NCBI GenBank assembly: GCA_016931415.1
Contig: JAFGEW010000036.1
Coordinates: 1 to 36,291, forward strand
Direction: 5' to 3'
Length of the DNA: 36,291 nucleotides
Source: Verrucomicrobiota bacterium
Lineage (GTDB): Bacteria; Auribacterota; JABMQX01; JAFGEW01
Positions 33,841 through 36,291 of the stretch are shown piece by piece. The translations under genes were made by a program, and so were the position numbers. Numbering within the stretch: the stretch's first letter is position 1; each line of letters begins with the position of its first letter. The notes under the pieces are model-generated. The model did not search any database. It was not told the origin of the DNA and worked only from the letters and a program-made list of their open reading frames with translations.

Positions 33841-36291
33841 CTACTCCGCGCTCGCCGATCCGGCCGCCCCGTCATTCGCAGCGATCACCTTCACTTTGAC
33901 CCGGATCGTGTCGGACGCCCGGATCCCGTCAATCACGTAGAAAAGAATCTGCGTCTCGCCCGGCCGGTCCGGGGCTTTGCCTTCGTAGGCCGGCTCGTCG
34001 GAGAAGCTGTACTCGCGCTCGAACGGCCACTGCGCGTGCCAGCGATACACAAGCGGCTGCCCTTCGGGGTCCGAGCTGGCCGAACCATCAATGCGAATCG
34101 ACTCGCCGGCCTTGACCGTGATCTCCGGCTGCGCGTCCGGCACGGCAGACTCGATGTCGATCTTGGCCACCGGCTTGAAGTTCGTCGTGCGGATCGCTTC
34201 CGGCACCTCGCGCTGCACGAGCGGAGTCTTGTCCCGCCCGGACCGGGGCTTGAGACTCGTGCGAATCGTGTAAACGCCCCAGTTCTTGGCGCCCTTGAAG
34301 AACTCCTCATTCATCATCGTCTGCGTCAGCCAGTGGAACTCGGTCTGGCCGCCGCTGACGATCTTGAGCAGCATCATCCCCTCGGCGCCAAAGCAGTTGG
34401 GCGTGAACGCCGTGTCTTTGGTTTTCAGTCCGAACGGATTCCACGCATCGATGGCGCCGTCGGCCTCGTCCGTCTCCGGCGAGTCCCAGCCTTCATCGGT
34501 CTGGCCGGGGAATTCATAACGCCCCTCGGCATTGGTGTGGCCCACGTACTTGGGCCGGTCGGCGAAGAACTTCGCCGAGCTGTCTTCCGCGTCCATGTGC
34601 GTCGTGTGATAGGCGTACACGGCGGCGCCCTTGAGCGGCTCGTCGTTGGCGTCGAGCACGAGCAACTCGTGGCGGCTCGTCGGGATGAGAAGCCCGTGGA
34701 CGCCCCAGAACCGTGGCCCGCGCAAGCCGCGGTAGTATTGCACTTGGCCCGCGTGGACCGGGTGCAGCCACTGGTGGCAGTACACCATCAGAGGCGAGTA
34801 GCCGGTATAGCACTCGACCTGCCCCTCGCCCGGCGACGCCATGATGTTGCCCCATTTCGTGACCTCGGGCAGCAGCGGCCCCCCCGCGTAGGGCTCGCCG
34901 TTCTCGTCAGTCAGGAACACGTTGCGGGCGAGGCACGGGTGCCCGTACAAGTCGGGCAGCGCGAGAATGGTGTGGCCGAACTCGTGAATGATCGCCGAGT
35001 CGATGGCCATGAAGTTCACCGGCTCGTTGACCGGGAAACCGCCGTCGTAGTACGGGCATTCCGTCTCCCACTCCTCGTCCTGCCAGCGCGTCTCGCCAAG
35101 GGCGAGCCGCGTGAACTGGTCGGTCCGAAATGCGTCTTGAATGCCCTCAGGCGTTATCTCATCGTAGACGGCCTCGCGCACGAGATGATCGAGACGCGCC
35201 TTCTGCCCGTTAAACCAGTCGTAGTAGCAGAACGAACCGACGTGATTGATCACGCGCTCGTCGTAGCACTTCGCGAGCACTGCCGGATCGTAACCGAAAT
35301 GGACCGGCCGCGCATTGCTGAGCTCGGTGCGCTCGTTGTTCGCCTCGCAGATCTCGGAGATCCTGTTCCGCGGATCAACCGTCACCCGTGTCCACACCGG
35401 CGCGTCCGTGTACGTCCACTCGAACTCGACCTCCACCTCATCGAGCGGCGCGAGCTCGCGGTCAATGGTCTTGCGCTCGACCTTCATCGGTCGTTCCGAC
35501 CTGTCGAGCACGAAGTTGGCGTTCGAGTCAGGCACGTACTCGATCTGCACGACGGCGCCCTTCGGCACCGGCCTGTAGCCGTAGTTGGCGACGCGAGCGA
35601 CAAACGTGATCGCATCGCCCGGCGCGGGGCGGTTCTTGAGATCCTCCCAGTGGTAACGCGGTAGCCGCGAGACGCACATGAGCACCAGGTCGGGCTGATC
35701 AACGGGGATGACGCGCACGTCGTATGTCGCCTTCATCCCGCGGAACTCGGCCGTCAGCGTGCAGCGGCCGACGGCGTGGCCCTGGACCATGCCGTTAGCG
35801 TCTACTGTGGCGACCGTCTCGTCGGACGTGGACCACGCAATGAACGGCTTTGCATCGAAATCGGTCCACTGGCCGTAGCGCACGTCGAAGTTCGTCACCG
35901 GCTCGAAGCGGCCGCCGAGCTCGGCAAGCAGCCCGAACTGCTTCTGCGCACCCTCGACGACGCGCTTGTCCGAATGCACAAAGCACGCCTCGTGGTTGAT
36001 GGCAATGGCCGTATAGGGCGCTGTGCGGAAGGAGTCCCGGTAGACGAGCATGAGAGGCGTCTCCTTCTCCTCGGTCGTCGGCGCCGCGCGCATGACGAGC
36101 TCGTCCATGGCCGCTTCCGAGGTCGCGTCGCCGATCCAGAGGCGTGCATCGTCCATCGCCGCCGGATCGAGGAACGTGTTGCCCGAAGCGATCGGCCCGT
36201 CCACGGCAACCTTGTCGATCCACAGCGGCAGGCCCGTTGGAAGACCCTCGTGATTCGGGAACCAGCCAACGACCACATGGTGCCACTCGCC
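33841..36291 (-). CDS. Array paralog 4, cut by the right edge
   Basis: The frame is open from the stop at 33841 to the window end. About 816 residues are visible, and the signal peptide and first part of the LamG-like domain are missing. It enters at GEWHHVVVGWF and continues through LamG (ARLWIGDATSEAAMDELVMR), Big2 (IAWSTSDETVATVDANGMV) and CARDB (VARVANYGYRPVPKG, EICEANNERTELS). The zincin motif here is HEFGHTILALPDLYG (HEFGH at 34972-34986). The protein ends in the PKD-like IDGSASSDPEGQPLVYRWHA. Its CARDB-like region is the most divergent of the four (VQIEYVPDSNANFVLDRSER), yet the segment after the zincin motif nearly equals copy 3. The 51-bp spacer to copy 3 resembles the copy 2/3 spacer. 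Confidence 0.85.
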   Translation of the reverse strand, partial: GEWHHVVVGWFPNHEGLPTGLPLWIDKVAVDGPIASGNTFLDPAAMDDARLWIGDATSEAAMDELVMRAAPTTEEKETPLMLVYRDSFRTAPYTAIAINHEACFVHSDKRVVEGAQKQFGLLAELGGRFEPVTNFDVRYGQWTDFDAKPFIAWSTSDETVATVDANGMVQGHAVGRCTLTAEFRGMKATYDVRVIPVDQPDLVLMCVSRLPRYHWEDLKNRPAPGDAITFVARVANYGYRPVPKGAVVQIEYVPDSNANFVLDRSERPMKVERKTIDRELAPLDEVEVEFEWTYTDAPVWTRVTVDPRNRISEICEANNERTELSNARPVHFGYDPAVLAKCYDERVINHVGSFCYYDWFNGQKARLDHLVREAVYDEITPEGIQDAFRTDQFTRLALGETRWQDEEWETECPYYDGGFPVNEPVNFMAIDSAIIHEFGHTILALPDLYGHPCLARNVFLTDENGEPYAGGPLLPEVTKWGNIMASPGEGQVECYTGYSPLMVYCHQWLHPVHAGQVQYYRGLRGPRFWGVHGLLIPTSRHELLVLDANDEPLKGAAVYAYHTTHMDAEDSSAKFFADRPKYVGHTNAEGRYEFPGQTDEGWDSPETDEADGAIDAWNPFGLKTKDTAFTPNCFGAEGMMLLKIVSGGQTEFHWLTQTMMNEEFFKGAKNWGVYTIRTSLKPRSGRDKTPLVQREVPEAIRTTNFKPVAKIDIESAVPDAQPEITVKAGESIRIDGSASSDPEGQPLVYRWHAQWPFEREYSFSDEPAYEGKAPDRPGETQILFYVIDGIRASDTIRVKVKVIAANDGAAGSASAE

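Larger units (their letters stand above)
25029..36291 (-). repeat. Head-to-tail tandem array of four paralogous genes
   Basis: Stop codons lie at 25029, 28004, 30913 and 33841, giving a unit of about 2.91-2.98 kb. All copies are in one orientation with spacers of 104, 50 and 51 bp. Two spacers are themselves similar (both contain CTCAGAG or TTCAGAG, then CGTCTTG and CGTCTA), so the duplication unit included intergenic DNA. No transposase or integrase gene accompanies the array in this window. It continues past the right edge. Confidence 0.9.

Noticed and set aside
32086-35664. A 1192-codon open frame on the plus strand spanning array copies 3 and 4
   Set aside because: It is antisense to two clear paralogous genes. 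Its product is rich in Arg, Val, Leu, Asp and His as expected from reading GC-rich codons backwards, and it has no domain, signal peptide or ribosome site.
1-36291. CRISPR arrays, tRNA or rRNA genes, transposases and integrases
   Set aside because: I looked for short spaced repeats, cloverleaf or rRNA-like segments and transposase motifs and saw none. The only large repeats are the paralog array, the S9 tail and the FG-GAP units.

Overview
The window is GC-rich, densely coded bacterial DNA. A rubredoxin, a desulfoferrodoxin-type superoxide reductase and a flavodiiron protein sit together, which is the oxygen-defence kit of an anaerobe or microaerophile. The large secreted multidomain proteins and the FG-GAP and SLBB proteins would fit a Planctomycetes/PVC-like or related lineage, but no phylogenetic marker here settles the phylum.

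Region 1 (about 1-12200, all minus strand) is an oxygen, peroxide and metal stress island. In transcription order it holds a PerR-like Fur regulator, a pyridine nucleotide-disulfide oxidoreductase, a TIGR02757-family protein, a peroxiredoxin, a ferritin, a thiol peroxidase, a Dps-like ferritin, a broken cytochrome b5-like gene, an aspartoacylase-like hydrolase, superoxide reductase, flavodiiron protein, a copper P1B-ATPase and rubredoxin. Rubredoxin can pass electrons to the flavodiiron protein and superoxide reductase. The peroxidases remove the peroxide formed, and the ferritins store iron and limit Fenton chemistry. An Rhs/YD-repeat reading frame with no visible start abuts the rubredoxin stop codon in frame and runs off the left edge.

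Region 2 (12375-17966) holds a membrane sensor phosphatase (dCache-HAMP-SpoIIE), a secreted beta-helix protein with six FG-GAP-like repeats and a good terminator, and, convergent to it, an SLBB/polysaccharide-export-like protein.

Region 3 (17994-24905, minus strand) is a tightly overlapped sugar operon (GntR/UTRA regulator, ROK kinase, class I mannose-6-phosphate isomerase-like protein). A perfect 12-bp palindromic operator lies on the -10 of its promoter. A remnant of the 3' end of an S9 peptidase gene and the intact S9 gene bracket the operon as direct repeats. A SpoU-type RNA methyltransferase overlaps the start of the S9 gene.

Region 4 (25029 to the right edge, minus strand) is a head-to-tail array of four paralogous secreted proteins of about 955 residues (the fourth is cut by the edge). 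Each combines a LamG-like domain, a Big2-like Ig domain, a CARDB-like domain, a zincin motif (HELGH or HEFGH followed by PDLYG) and a C-terminal PKD-like domain. Nothing in the window assigns them a substrate, and they are the best candidate here for an undescribed system.
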